From positions 62,001 through 126,000 of the forward strand of contig JAIETF010000028.1 in the NCBI GenBank assembly GCA_019745415.1: a DNA stretch of 64,000 nucleotides, written 5' to 3'. The position numbers were made by a program, and so were the translations under genes. The notes under the pieces are model-generated. The model worked only from the letters and a program-made list of their open reading frames with translations. It did no database searches and was not told the DNA's origin. Source of the DNA: Candidatus Obscuribacterales bacterium (GTDB lineage Bacteria; Cyanobacteriota; Vampirovibrionia; Obscuribacterales; Obscuribacteraceae). Position 1 is the stretch's first letter; each line of letters starts with the position of its first letter. Shown one piece after another: positions 46,754-55,900 of this stretch.

Positions 46754-48884
46754 AGGCTTCGCGTTCTTCCGGGCTGACTGCCTTCATGGTCAAATTAACA
46801 CGATTTTTCTCGTCAATCTCTTTGACCTTGACTATTACTTTCTGCCCGATAGAAACAACATCTTCTACCTTTTCAACCCGGCGATTTTCCAATTGCGAAA
46901 TATGCACCAGACCTTCTTTTCCGGGCAGGATTTCGACAAAGGCACCGGCTGGAATAATGCGAGTCACTTTACCGACATAAACTCCGCCGACAGTGACTTT
47001 CTTGACTAAACGCAAAATCCAGTCGCGGGCGGCTTCACCACCGGCTGAATCTACCGAACCAATACGAACTGTGCCGTCATCTTCTATATCAATGGTGGCA
47101 CCGGTTTCTTCGATAATGCGGCGAATCATCTTACCGCCAGGTCCAATAACAGTACCGATATCTTCTTGAGGTATCGAGACTGTAAGGATACGAGGAGCCC
47201 AGGTGGAGAGCTCTTTCCTGGGACCAGGCAAGGCTGCTTCCATCTTATCGATAATGTGGATACGACCGCGTCTAGCTTGGTCGAGGGCGACCCTCATGAT
47301 TTCGATTGAAATTCCTTCGATCTTGATATCCATCTGCAAGGCTGTGATACCGTCTCTCGAGCCGGTTACTTTGAAGTCCATATCGCCGAGGAAGTCTTCA
47401 AGCCCCTGAATATCGGAAAGAATGGCAAAACGGTCGCCTTCCAGAATGAGACCCATGGCGATACCGCCTATTGTCGTCTTCATCGGCACGCCGGCATCCA
47501 TCAAGGCTAAAGAAGAACCGCAAGTAGAAGCCATTGAAGTAGAACCATTGGATTCGAGAACTTCAGAAACAACCCTGATTGTGTAAGGGAATTCCTCGTG
47601 GGTAGGCAGAGCCGGAATAATGGCTCTTTCGGCTAAAGCACCGTGGCCGATTTCGCGGCGACCAGGTCCGCGCATTGGCTTGACTTCACCAACCGAGAAA
47701 CCAGGAAAGTTGTAATGGTGCATATAGCGTTTTTCGGTTTGCGGATCGATCGAATCCAGTTTCTGTGCGTCGGAACCGATGCCCAATGTGGCCACCGAAA
47801 GAACCTGAGTGGTGCCGCGAGTGAACAAACCGGTGCCGTGAGCGCGAGGAAGAACTGAAGTTTCAACCGTTATCGGTCTAATTTCGTCGCAGCGTCGTCC
47901 GTCCGCTCTGACGCCGGTATCCAGCACTTGGAAACGCATCAATTCGGCTTCATAATATTCCAGCGCTTCTTTAATGGCCCCGTTGGAAAGAGATCTCAAT
48001 TCGTCATCTTCGGGCAGAGCAGCGATGGCAGCATCGACAGCCGCCTTGGCTTCATCAACCAAGGTCTGTCTAACAATTTTGTCGGTAACAGAAGCCATAG
48101 AAGCTTTCAGCTTATCGGTGGCTTTCTCTTCGATAATTAGACGCAAGCGCTTGTTCGGCTCAGGAGCGGCAAGTTCTTTCTTCTCGATACCAAGAGCCTT
48201 AATCAACTGTCTCTGGGCTTCGATTTGCTTTTTGATCAGCTGGTGACCATAGTCGATTGCAGCGAGCACATCTCTCTCACTAACCAGTTTGCAGCCGGCT
48301 TCCACCATCATGATTGAGTTTTCAGTACCAGCAACGACAATGTCCAAATCAGACTCTTCCAACTGTTCGTAAGAAGGATTGCCAACCAGGTTACCGTTCA
48401 CACGAGAAACGCGCACGGCGCCAACCGGACCGGAGAAAGGCAGACCGGCCAGTTCGATGGCAAAGGAAGCACCGAGCATGGCTAAAGTATCAGGCGGGGT
48501 TTCCTGATCTGCACTCATACAAGTGGCAACTATCTGTACGTCATTGCGATAGCCTTCCTTAAATAAAGGGCGAATTGGTCTATCGATCAAACGACTGGTC
48601 AAAATGGCTTTGTCAGGAGCTTTACCTTCGCGACGGCCAAAACTGCCAGGTACGCGACCGACGGCATAAAGCTTCTCTTCGTAGTCGACAAGAAGTGGGA
48701 AATAATCGATACCTTCCCTGGGATTCTTGCTCTCTGTGCAAGTAACCAAAACCATTGTGTCGCCACAATATACTTCGACGGCGCCGTGGGCTTGTTTAGC
48801 CATGCGCCCCGTCTTGACAACAATTGTTTTTCCGTCCAACTCAATTTCGGTCTGACGAACCACTGAACAATTCTCTACTTGCAC
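46737..48884 (-). CDS. pnp: Polyribonucleotide nucleotidyltransferase (PNPase)
   Basis: PNPase degrades RNA 3' to 5' by phosphorolysis. The 715-aa length is normal. Two RNase PH-like domains (TCTESKNPREGIDYFPLLVDYEEKLY; then GTGLFTRGTTQVLSV, GSSLALMDAG and the DFLGDMDFKVTGS active-site segment) are followed by a KH domain with IGPGGKMIRRI and a C-terminal S1 domain (VTRIIPAGAFVEILPGKEGL). It lies downstream of rpsO on the same strand, the widespread rpsO-pnp order. Confidence 0.97.
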   Translation of the reverse strand: MQVENCSVVRQTEIELDGKTIVVKTGRMAKQAHGAVEVYCGDTMVLVTCTESKNPREGIDYFPLLVDYEEKLYAVGRVPGSFGRREGKAPDKAILTSRLIDRPIRPLFKEGYRNDVQIVATCMSADQETPPDTLAMLGASFAIELAGLPFSGPVGAVRVSRVNGNLVGNPSYEQLEESDLDIVVAGTENSIMMVEAGCKLVSERDVLAAIDYGHQLIKKQIEAQRQLIKALGIEKKELAAPEPNKRLRLIIEEKATDKLKASMASVTDKIVRQTLVDEAKAAVDAAIAALPEDDELRSLSNGAIKEALEYYEAELMRFQVLDTGVRADGRRCDEIRPITVETSVLPRAHGTGLFTRGTTQVLSVATLGIGSDAQKLDSIDPQTEKRYMHHYNFPGFSVGEVKPMRGPGRREIGHGALAERAIIPALPTHEEFPYTIRVVSEVLESNGSTSMASTCGSSLALMDAGVPMKTTIGGIAMGLILEGDRFAILSDIQGLEDFLGDMDFKVTGSRDGITALQMDIKIEGISIEIMRVALDQARRGRIHIIDKMEAALPGPRKELSTWAPRILTVSIPQEDIGTVIGPGGKMIRRIIEETGATIDIEDDGTVRIGSVDSAGGEAARDWILRLVKKVTVGGVYVGKVTRIIPAGAFVEILPGKEGLVHISQLENRRVEKVEDVVSIGQKVIVKVKEIDEKNRVNLTMKAVSPEEREACEKNG

Positions 48885-48990
48885 GTTCTCTACCTCGATA
48901 TACTCAGGACGGTTCTACCTTGAACCATCCAATGTTTTGCTTTTCTTACTTCTAAAATTTGGTTCTGCCCTGCTTGCTAGCATCGAACAA

Positions 48991-49099
48991 GCTACTTCGA
49001 TTAAGCTACTTCGATTAAGCTGCTGGCTTTGCCTAATGGAGTTTGCCGACTCTTGCCAGTCTTGCAATGCTTTGAAAATATTCAATGAAAATATTCAAT
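48991..49099. repeat. Two short tandem duplications in the rpsO-pnp spacer
   Basis: GCTACTTCGATTAA occurs twice in tandem (48991-49004, 49005-49018). GAAAATATTCAAT also occurs twice in tandem (49074-49086, 49087-49099). Both lie between the rpsO terminator and pnp, in what may be the pnp leader. Confidence 0.8.
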
Positions 49100-49121
49100 T
49101 TGCCAAGCAGGCGCAATAAAC

Positions 49122-49146
49122 AAAAAGGCGAGCCCGGGGGCTCGCC
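49122..49146 (-). terminator. Terminator or attenuator after rpsO
   Basis: On the minus strand a 9-bp GC-rich stem (GGCGAGCCC / GGGCTCGCC, 2-nt loop) is followed by five T. It lies 15 bp after the rpsO stop and would limit read-through into pnp. Confidence 0.88.
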
Positions 49147-49160
49147 CTTAAAAACGAAAT

Positions 49161-49430
49161 TTAGCGCCTCAGTCCCAGTTTCTCGATGAGCTTGCGATAA
49201 CGCTCATTATCTTCCTTCATGAGGTATTGGAGCAATCTGCGTCTCTTTCCTACCATCATGAGCAAACCGCGACGGCTATGAAAATCTTTGGAATGGGTCT
49301 TTAAATGTTCGGTCAACTGATTGATGCGTTCGGTCAGCATCGCCACCTGAACTTCAGGAGAACCAGTGTCCTTGGTGTGGGTTTGATTATTTGAAATTAT
49401 CTCTTGCTTACGTTCTGCTAAAAGTGCCAT
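49161..49430 (-). CDS. rpsO: 30S ribosomal protein S15
   Basis: This 89-aa protein binds 16S rRNA in the central domain. [28 protein letters not shown] is the S15 signature, followed by [20 protein letters not shown] and the conserved tail. Length and motifs match bacterial S15 fully. Confidence 0.98.
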   Translation of the reverse strand: MALLAERKQEIISNNQTHTKDTGSPEVQVAMLTERINQLTEHLKTHSKDFHSRRGLLMMVGKRRRLLQYLMKEDNERYRKLIEKLGLRR

Positions 49431-49667
49431 TACTTCTTTCCATCAACTATTGATATTCTTACGATATTCGGCGTTGGTAGATAATATCATAAGCGGCACA
49501 TGGCGATGCAGTAACCCTTTGCACCTGCTTGATTTCTTAACAGTCGATAAAATTTGACTGCAATTGGCAAAAGCCTCATGAGTCTTCAACTAGAAGGCGA
49601 GGAAGGGCTAATAGCAAGACTGGATGAGCCGAAATTGGTATCGAAAATTATAAATGTTTAGGTTTAT

Positions 49668-49698
49668 AAAAAAGAGAGCCTCTCTAAGAAAGGCTCTC
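49668..49698 (-). terminator. Terminator after the ferredoxin gene
   Basis: On the minus strand GAGAGCCT and AGGCTCTC form an 8-bp stem with a 9-nt loop, followed by TTTTTT. It lies about 27 bp after the ferredoxin stop. Confidence 0.8.
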
Positions 49699-49724
49699 TC
49701 AAATCACTACAGATTCCCAGTTGA

Positions 49725-49949
49725 TTAGGGTTTCTGAAGTTCAGGCTTCCACTCGTCGAGAATGGCGCCTTCGATGGGGCAAACAGACAAGCAAGCGCCG
49801 CAATCGATGCAGGTGCTGTCGTCTATATAGGTATATTTTGTGCCTTTGGTATTGGTTTTACCCTCAGCCCAGTGAATGCACTCAACGGGACAAACCGGAA
49901 TACAATCGGCAATGCCTTCGCATATGTCAGCAACAATTGTGTAAGCCAT
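49725..49949 (-). CDS. Two-cluster ferredoxin (7Fe/8Fe type)
   Basis: The 74-aa protein carries two Cys groups: CEGIADCIPVCPVEC near residues 9-23 and CIDCGACLSVCP near 47-58. The second is a full [4Fe-4S] motif. The first lacks the Cys of CxxC next to its first Cys, the pattern seen in ferredoxins with a [3Fe-4S] cluster. ATG 49949 is chosen because AAGGAG lies 7 nt upstream; the TTG at 49955 is less likely. It is a monocistronic electron carrier; partners could be the flavoenzymes of the window, but this is not shown. Confidence 0.88.
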   Translation of the reverse strand: MAYTIVADICEGIADCIPVCPVECIHWAEGKTNTKGTKYTYIDDSTCIDCGACLSVCPIEGAILDEWKPELQKP

Positions 49950-50253
49950 CAGCAAACTCCTTACAGATATATTTTTAGTAAGCCAGGGGACAAGACTTTT
50001 ATATCTATCGCCTTTTCAGCACCTATCGGAAAGGGACAGCTAACCAATATTTACTAAAAAAGCTTGTCCGGTCACACCGAACCAACTCCCTAATTCTTAA
50101 CACATTTTGCCCGCTAATGAGCGTAGTAATTCTGAATAATCTTTGAAAACAAAAAGCTAGAAAAACAATTACTTACTTATGCATGACGCAGGCGGCGCCT
50201 TTGGTGAATAATTATCGCTGTTGGAAGCTTTCAAAAGATAAAAGAGGTTTGAG
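49950..50253. other. Divergent intergenic region with paired inverted repeats
   Basis: No gene is seen in this 304-bp stretch. Two inverted-repeat pairs interlock: TTTTTAGTAA (49972) with TTACTAAAAA (50051), and GGACAAGACTTTT (49988) with AAAAGCTTGTCC (50058), the latter with one bulged base. They cannot both form at once and lie in the leader side of the ferredoxin gene. Confidence 0.4.
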
Positions 50254-50520
50254 TTGAAAGTAAACATATATACACCTGCAGGCGCGCACGTCGGCTACTT
50301 TCAAGATCCCAAGATTGAGACATTCAGAGATGGGGATTATGAAATCTCCGGTGCATTCCATGCTCCCTCTGGTGAACTGACCACAAAGGTAGAGTTCAAT
50401 CCTCAGGCATTGCCCTACAGCGCCGATTTAGGAGAAGCGGGCAAAGATCACAAGAAGCTCAAGAATGTCTATGTGCAGAGAGGTCGTCAACCGGTATTAA
50501 TGAGCGGTCAGGCTTCCTAG
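50254..50520 (+). CDS. Small hypothetical protein
   Basis: The 88-aa product is not recognised. It starts at TTG 50254 with AAGAGG 7 nt upstream. The N-terminal half looks like short beta strands (KVNIYTPAGAHVGYFQD, GDYEISGAFHAP). The C-terminal part is charged. There is no signal or membrane segment. It is followed by a strong terminator, so it is a separate unit. Confidence 0.5.
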   Translation: MKVNIYTPAGAHVGYFQDPKIETFRDGDYEISGAFHAPSGELTTKVEFNPQALPYSADLGEAGKDHKKLKNVYVQRGRQPVLMSGQAS

Positions 50521-50540
50521 CAACATTTTCAAAATAAGTA

Positions 50541-50577
50541 AAAACAGCGGCTGGAGGGGAAGCCGCTGTTTTTGTTT
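50541..50577 (+). terminator. Terminator after the small gene at 50254
   Basis: A perfect 12-bp stem (AAAACAGCGGCT / AGCCGCTGTTTT) with loop GGAGGGGA is followed by TGTTTC. Confidence 0.88.
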
Positions 50578-50750
50578 CTTTCTAAACGATGGTTCCTATT
50601 CATAGCTGGGGGCTTGGTGAGGGTCGGAACCATTCATATCTAAGTTATAGCAGTCGCAAAGAGGGCATTTAGTATAGGTAGGACAATAATTCTCTATTGG
50701 ATTTCTTATGTTAGGGTGGTAATAAGAAGACCAAGGCTCAGGACATTAAC

Positions 50751-52118
50751 TTGAACAGCGACCCGTTAGCCCACCTGGATTCAACCGATGACGGTGAGTC
50801 TTTCTCCAGAGAGAGACCTCAGCCGGATAGCGCCTCAGAGAATCGCTCAGAGCCTTCTCAGGCAGAAAGCACTAATGCTCCGGTCAGAGAGCGAAAAGTC
50901 CTCCTGGTAGAGCCCGACGAAAAAGATAGACAACTGATGCGGTCGGCAATTTTAATGCAATCGCCTATTTTTGACGTTTTTGCCGTGACCAGTGCCGAAG
51001 AAGCCCTTAACCTGGCCAGGTCAACTTCATTCGATGTGGTGGTTGCCGCCAACGAACTGAATGGGTACCCCTTCGAAGACCTCCTTAAGGGTCTGAATGT
51101 CTGCCTACCCTTCTCGCCGGTAATAGTTGTGACCAGGCAAGATTCGCCCGATCTTGCTCTGAAGTTGCTCCTATCCGGGGCCAGTGACTACCTGCCCAAG
51201 TTCGGTGAATTTCAGCGTTTTCTCCCCCGCACTATCACTACCAATTTGCAACGCGCCATAATCATTGAAAATCTCAAAGAAATGTACGAGAAAGTGGAAC
51301 AGTCCTCAAGAGATGAGGCTCTTCTCAACCGATTCGTAGTCAATATCCATGGTTCCCTAGACATCCAAGACATTTTAGATAGAGCCACCGAAAGCCTATT
51401 GGAAGAATTCAACGCCGCCCGAGCGATCATCTGTCTAATCAAAGAGCCTGACAATGAAATGCGCATTGCCAGACAGCGCACCCGCAACGAAATGTTGCCG
51501 GTTTCGGATCGCTCTCCAATATTCAGCCGTTATCACGACATGCTATTGGATGTGGGCGAGAGACGCCCGCTTGTGGTCATGCAAGACGATACTTTTCCAT
51601 TTGCCACTGATGTCAGGGGAGAAATGCTCAACTATCGAATCAAGTCGATGGTCATGTTACCGCTCGTCTACAGGGGGCGACTGACAGGACTTTTACACCT
51701 CGACGAGGACCGCGATTCACGCCTTTGGAATGCACGAGACATCAATATACTCAATCGGATGGCCAATCAGCTAAGCATCGGTCTTTACCAAGCCAAGCTC
51801 TATCAGTTGGTTAATGCGCAAAGCTCATCAATAGACAAACTAACCGACCTCTGCGCCCAGCTCAACAAGGTGGTGGACAGCACCAAAGAGCTGACCGAGC
51901 GCACCGAAAGCAGAGAGAAAGTAAGAATCAAACTCTCTTCAAGAGAAATTGAAGTTCTCAAGAAAGTAGCGCAAGGACTCTCTAACAAAGAAATTGCCGA
52001 AGAACTGCACATCACTGAAGGGACCACCGAAGTGCACGTTTCCAGACTGCGCAAAAAGCTCAATTTGAGCACCAGAGCGGCCTTAGTACGCTATGCCTAT
52101 GAAAATCATCTATCGTAA
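50751..52118 (+). CDS. LuxR-type regulator: pseudo-receiver, GAF, HTH
   Basis: The 455-aa protein starts at TTG 50751 and has a disordered N-terminus of 45 residues. A receiver fold (48-170) follows, beginning KVLLVEPDEKD and with the conserved late Lys in LPKFGE. The phospho-acceptor position reads FDVVVAANEL, with Ala100 in place of Asp, so phosphorylation is unlikely. A GAF domain covers about 190-345. A LuxR/GerE HTH follows (about 392-455: LSSREIEVLKKVAQGLSNKEIAEEL, EGTTEVHVSRLRKKL). It should bind DNA in response to a signal sensed by GAF or a partner. No cognate kinase is adjacent. Confidence 0.85.
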   Translation: MNSDPLAHLDSTDDGESFSRERPQPDSASENRSEPSQAESTNAPVRERKVLLVEPDEKDRQLMRSAILMQSPIFDVFAVTSAEEALNLARSTSFDVVVAANELNGYPFEDLLKGLNVCLPFSPVIVVTRQDSPDLALKLLLSGASDYLPKFGEFQRFLPRTITTNLQRAIIIENLKEMYEKVEQSSRDEALLNRFVVNIHGSLDIQDILDRATESLLEEFNAARAIICLIKEPDNEMRIARQRTRNEMLPVSDRSPIFSRYHDMLLDVGERRPLVVMQDDTFPFATDVRGEMLNYRIKSMVMLPLVYRGRLTGLLHLDEDRDSRLWNARDINILNRMANQLSIGLYQAKLYQLVNAQSSSIDKLTDLCAQLNKVVDSTKELTERTESREKVRIKLSSREIEVLKKVAQGLSNKEIAEELHITEGTTEVHVSRLRKKLNLSTRAALVRYAYENHLS

Positions 52119-52198
52119 ACATATAGCCCTATCCGCTTCTCTTCCTGCTGGAGAGGCACATCTTTAGTTGAAAACTCAATCTAGTTGCAGTTTAAGAC

Positions 52199-52837
52199 TC
52201 AGTCCCTTATTTTGCCGCTGGTTGTGCGAGTGACACGTCTAAGTCCATTGGGATTGGGCTTTGCCAACAAAAGCCAGGTCTCTTGCTTGAGTGCATTGCC
52301 GGCAAAGTCAGGCTGCAAAAACGACTGCTCGTTGTTCTGTCCCCGAGTAGCACCATCTCCTTGGCGGCTGCCCTCTTCACTCCATTTCTGAAAGCGGTAC
52401 CATCCTTCGCCATCTTGCCTTTTCAGTGCCATAGAATAGAAAAGGGCATAGTCGCTGTTCTCTGGGTAACTTTCTTTGAGCTTTCGCAAATACTCTAGCG
52501 AAAGAGACAGATTATCCGCCTTCAAATATTTGAAAGCAGCTTGCAGTAATTCTTCCTCTCTCTTTTCCATCGAGTTGGAGGCGATTGGCTCTGACTCTTT
52601 AGAACCATTGGGACTGGAAGCACTGCTATCTGCCGGTTCTGCCAGACTAGGCCTTAAGGGTTTGAGTAAAGAAGCAGGTTTCACTTTAGCGCCCCCATGA
52701 CAATTATTTGCGGGCTTGCCTTTGTTGCTTGCTAAAACAGGCTCACTTGCCGGAAAATACATACTTTCAAGGAGCAATAGGATGAAAAGGGAGGCTTTCA
52801 TCGCAAAGCGGTTAAACTTGCCGGAAAATGCGGACAT
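52199..52837 (-). CDS. Exported hypothetical protein with TPR-like segment
   Basis: The 212-aa product has a hydrophobic signal-like segment (MKASLFILLLLESMYF from residue 13; ATG 52801 is an alternative start). A Ser/Pro/Lys-rich linker and a short helical part (LLQAAFKYLKADNLSLSLEYLRKL) resembling one or two TPR helices follow. The C-terminal 70 residues are basic and not recognised. It is divergent from the AsmA-like gene (94-bp gap). Confidence 0.5.
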   Translation of the reverse strand: MSAFSGKFNRFAMKASLFILLLLESMYFPASEPVLASNKGKPANNCHGGAKVKPASLLKPLRPSLAEPADSSASSPNGSKESEPIASNSMEKREEELLQAAFKYLKADNLSLSLEYLRKLKESYPENSDYALFYSMALKRQDGEGWYRFQKWSEEGSRQGDGATRGQNNEQSFLQPDFAGNALKQETWLLLAKPNPNGLRRVTRTTSGKIRD

Positions 52838-52931
52838 CTATCTGTAAGTTTCCTGTTTTGTTTTTTGGGACATCGTCTTAAGTGTTTCAAGCCTGCTTAC
52901 TCAGTAATACTTTAGATGATTTTGTGGTTTT

Positions 52932-55900
52932 GTGAGCCCATTGGAAACAGAAACCAAAGTTGAGATCGAGACCCAGTCAAGCACGGTGAACACGTCTTGG
53001 CTGATTTTGCGTTTCTTAGTCGGCTGGACTTTTTCAATCATCATATTGGTTGGCGTCGCACTCATGATCAATATCGATTGGGCGCGACCGAAAATGCAAG
53101 AAGTTATGGCTGAAGCGCTGCACCGTCCGGTCAAACTTGGACATCTGCGCTGGTACCTTGGCCTGAACGGAATCACCATCACCACCCGCAATATCATTGT
53201 CGAGGAGAAAAATGGAGACCCCTTCTTAAAAGCACGAAGCATCAACCTCGGGCTCTCAACGAGAGCTTTGCTCACCGGCAAAGTAGTTTTGAAACATCTG
53301 AAATTTGATCATCCCGAGTTTCATGCAGTAAAGCTCAAGCCAGGCGGCTGGAATTTTGAAGACTTGCTCGTTGATTCGACAGAAGTACATTTCATCCAGG
53401 TGGACGGCGGTAAAGTCTTAGTCAGGGACGAAAGCAGAGATGCAGTGGTCAAGGAAGCCGTGGACCTGGAAGATGTTACTTTCAAATTCAACTGGCCGCG
53501 CCCAGACCAAAAGCTACCGATCTACTTGAGTCTAGCCCTGCCGAGTTCTGACAACGCCAAAGCAAGAAACTATTTGCGCGTCGAAGGCTTTACGACAGGC
53601 AGCAGGAAAGGTCTGATTGACACAGCCCTAAGCCTCAATCTCAGTGCCAGCGATATGCACAGCGACGACTTACGTAAAATTTTGGCTATCGCCTTGGACG
53701 ATAAAGAACAGAAAGCACTAGTAGCAGGCAGTGGCGACAAACAAAAGCGCCCAGTCTCAGATTTGGATGCTCTAGTTAGTTTCAAGATGGATCTTAACGG
53801 CGACGTCAACAAAGGCTTCAATTCAACTATCTCGACAGAAATCAAAGACCTCTCGGTTAAAGGTCGAGATATCGGTGAAATCAAAACCAACGATGTCAAA
53901 TCACAAGGTGCCATTAGCCTAGATAAAAATGAGCTGAAATGGAAAGACCTTTCACTCAACATTGGGGGCATTGCCATAAGCTCCAAGGGCAACCTCAACG
54001 ATTGGCAGGGCAAAAAGCCAAGTTATAAACTCGATGTCGAAAGCAATATTGCCGACCTGACCAAAGTCGGCAAAGCTGTTGATTTGACCAAACTGAAAAA
54101 AGATAAAGAGAACGATGCCATAAAAGACCTCACCCGGAAACTTAGCGGCAAAGCCTTCTTTCAAATCAATGTGGAAGGACTTGCAAAACAGGCAAAATTG
54201 ATCACGAAGATGGAATTGGAAGGTCTGCCGATAGGAGAATTGGTGGAGAGTATCTCACCTGAATCGGCGCCCTATCTCGCCTTGGCAGGTATTACCCGCG
54301 AAACCAAAGTCAAGGGACACATCGAAAGCCACCCTGGGCGCAAGCTGAAAATCAATAGCGGGCAGATTTCGGTGCCGGACTCGCTGATTAAGTTGGAAGG
54401 TGAACTCGACCTTTTGCGAGACGAAATGGACCTAAAGTTCAACCTTGATCAACTCTCGCTCAAGAAAGTTTGGACCAAGGCACTGGACTCGAAAGAGACC
54501 GTTAATTTTTTGACATCGCATCTGGAAGGTAAAGCACCCAAAGATCTGCTCGTGGAAGGTCTGATTAAAGCTAACGGCACGGTCCGCAAGCTGCGCAATC
54601 GAGCTAATCCAGAGATGACCATGACCACCGAACTCAGGGGCGGTTCCTTTGGGGCGAGAGATCGCAGCCTGACCACAAGCGATATCCTAGGAAAAATCGA
54701 CCTCAAGGATGGCAATCTGGCACTCAAGTCTATCGAAGGCAAGTTCGGGAAAACCGGCAGATTCACTCTCACCGGTAACATCAAGAACGTTCTCGGCGCT
54801 CTTCCCCAATCAGACATTTCGTTTTATGGAAACAATATCGAGTTCGATAATTTAGGCAAGGTCATGTCTCTCTTTGGATTCGCCTTCCCGGCAATTACTG
54901 AAGGACATTTGACTGGTCGAGTGAAAGAGCTTTCCATCAAAATCTCAGGCAATCCGAAGAAGCCCCAAGTCTTCCTGAGCGCCGCCCCTGAAGACATTTC
55001 CTATCAACCTCCCGGTTTGAGCCGTTCACTCAATGCGGTGTCAGGTTCAATTGTTTTTGCCAATGACAAAATCACACTTTCAGATGTAGACATTGTGACG
55101 CACGGTATGAAACTGACCACCTCGCTCACCATTTCAGATTTAAGTGGTAAGGCAGGCTTATCAAACTTGCATCTCAAGTCTGATGGTATAGATATTGGCG
55201 ACATAGACTACTATCTGACCTCTCCTGTCTTGCCTTCGCCACTGAGAAAGCAATACCGCGATTTTCTCAATGTCTACAAAATCAAGAATCTTCACGGACG
55301 GATTTACGGCGACCTGGTTGTGGAGCCTAGAGACCGCGGCGAAGCGGACATAGAAGGGGTGATTGGCTGCTATTCAGTAGGCGCTCTAGTTGGTCAAAAG
55401 GACGAACTAGAACTGCCTCTTGAGAGGATTGCCGGTATTATCGCCGCATCAGGCAATGAGCTGCTCATTCAAGATCTCTCCGGCAGTATCCGCTCATCAG
55501 AGTTTCAGTTGAATGGTACAGTCAAAGATTACAAATCAAAAACACCCAGCTGGAAGACTGACCTGAGACTTACATTTGCTCCAAACGAGTTTCTAGACTT
55601 GGTTCCGCACATTACCAAGAGCCTTACCTCAGGCAAGATGGAAGTGCTTTCGAAGGGTCCCTTGCTCATCAAGGCTCAAGTACAGGGTAATCCAGAGAGC
55701 AACAGTATGATCTTCAACTGCCATGCAGATGCTAACAACGATCTGAGAATTTCCACCCCCCTCTTCACCATCAACCAACCTAAAGGAGACGAACTAAACC
55801 TGGATGGTTCAGTCAGTCTAGACAAGAACGGTATGACCTTACATAGCACAAACTTGCTGGTCGGCGAAGCAGGACTTAAGGCGCAAGGCGACTATAAGTG

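Noticed and set aside
53570..54013. Minus-strand open frames inside the AsmA-like gene
   Set aside because: Composition is Leu/Ser-rich as expected for antisense of beta-repeat coding sequence; no start signals.
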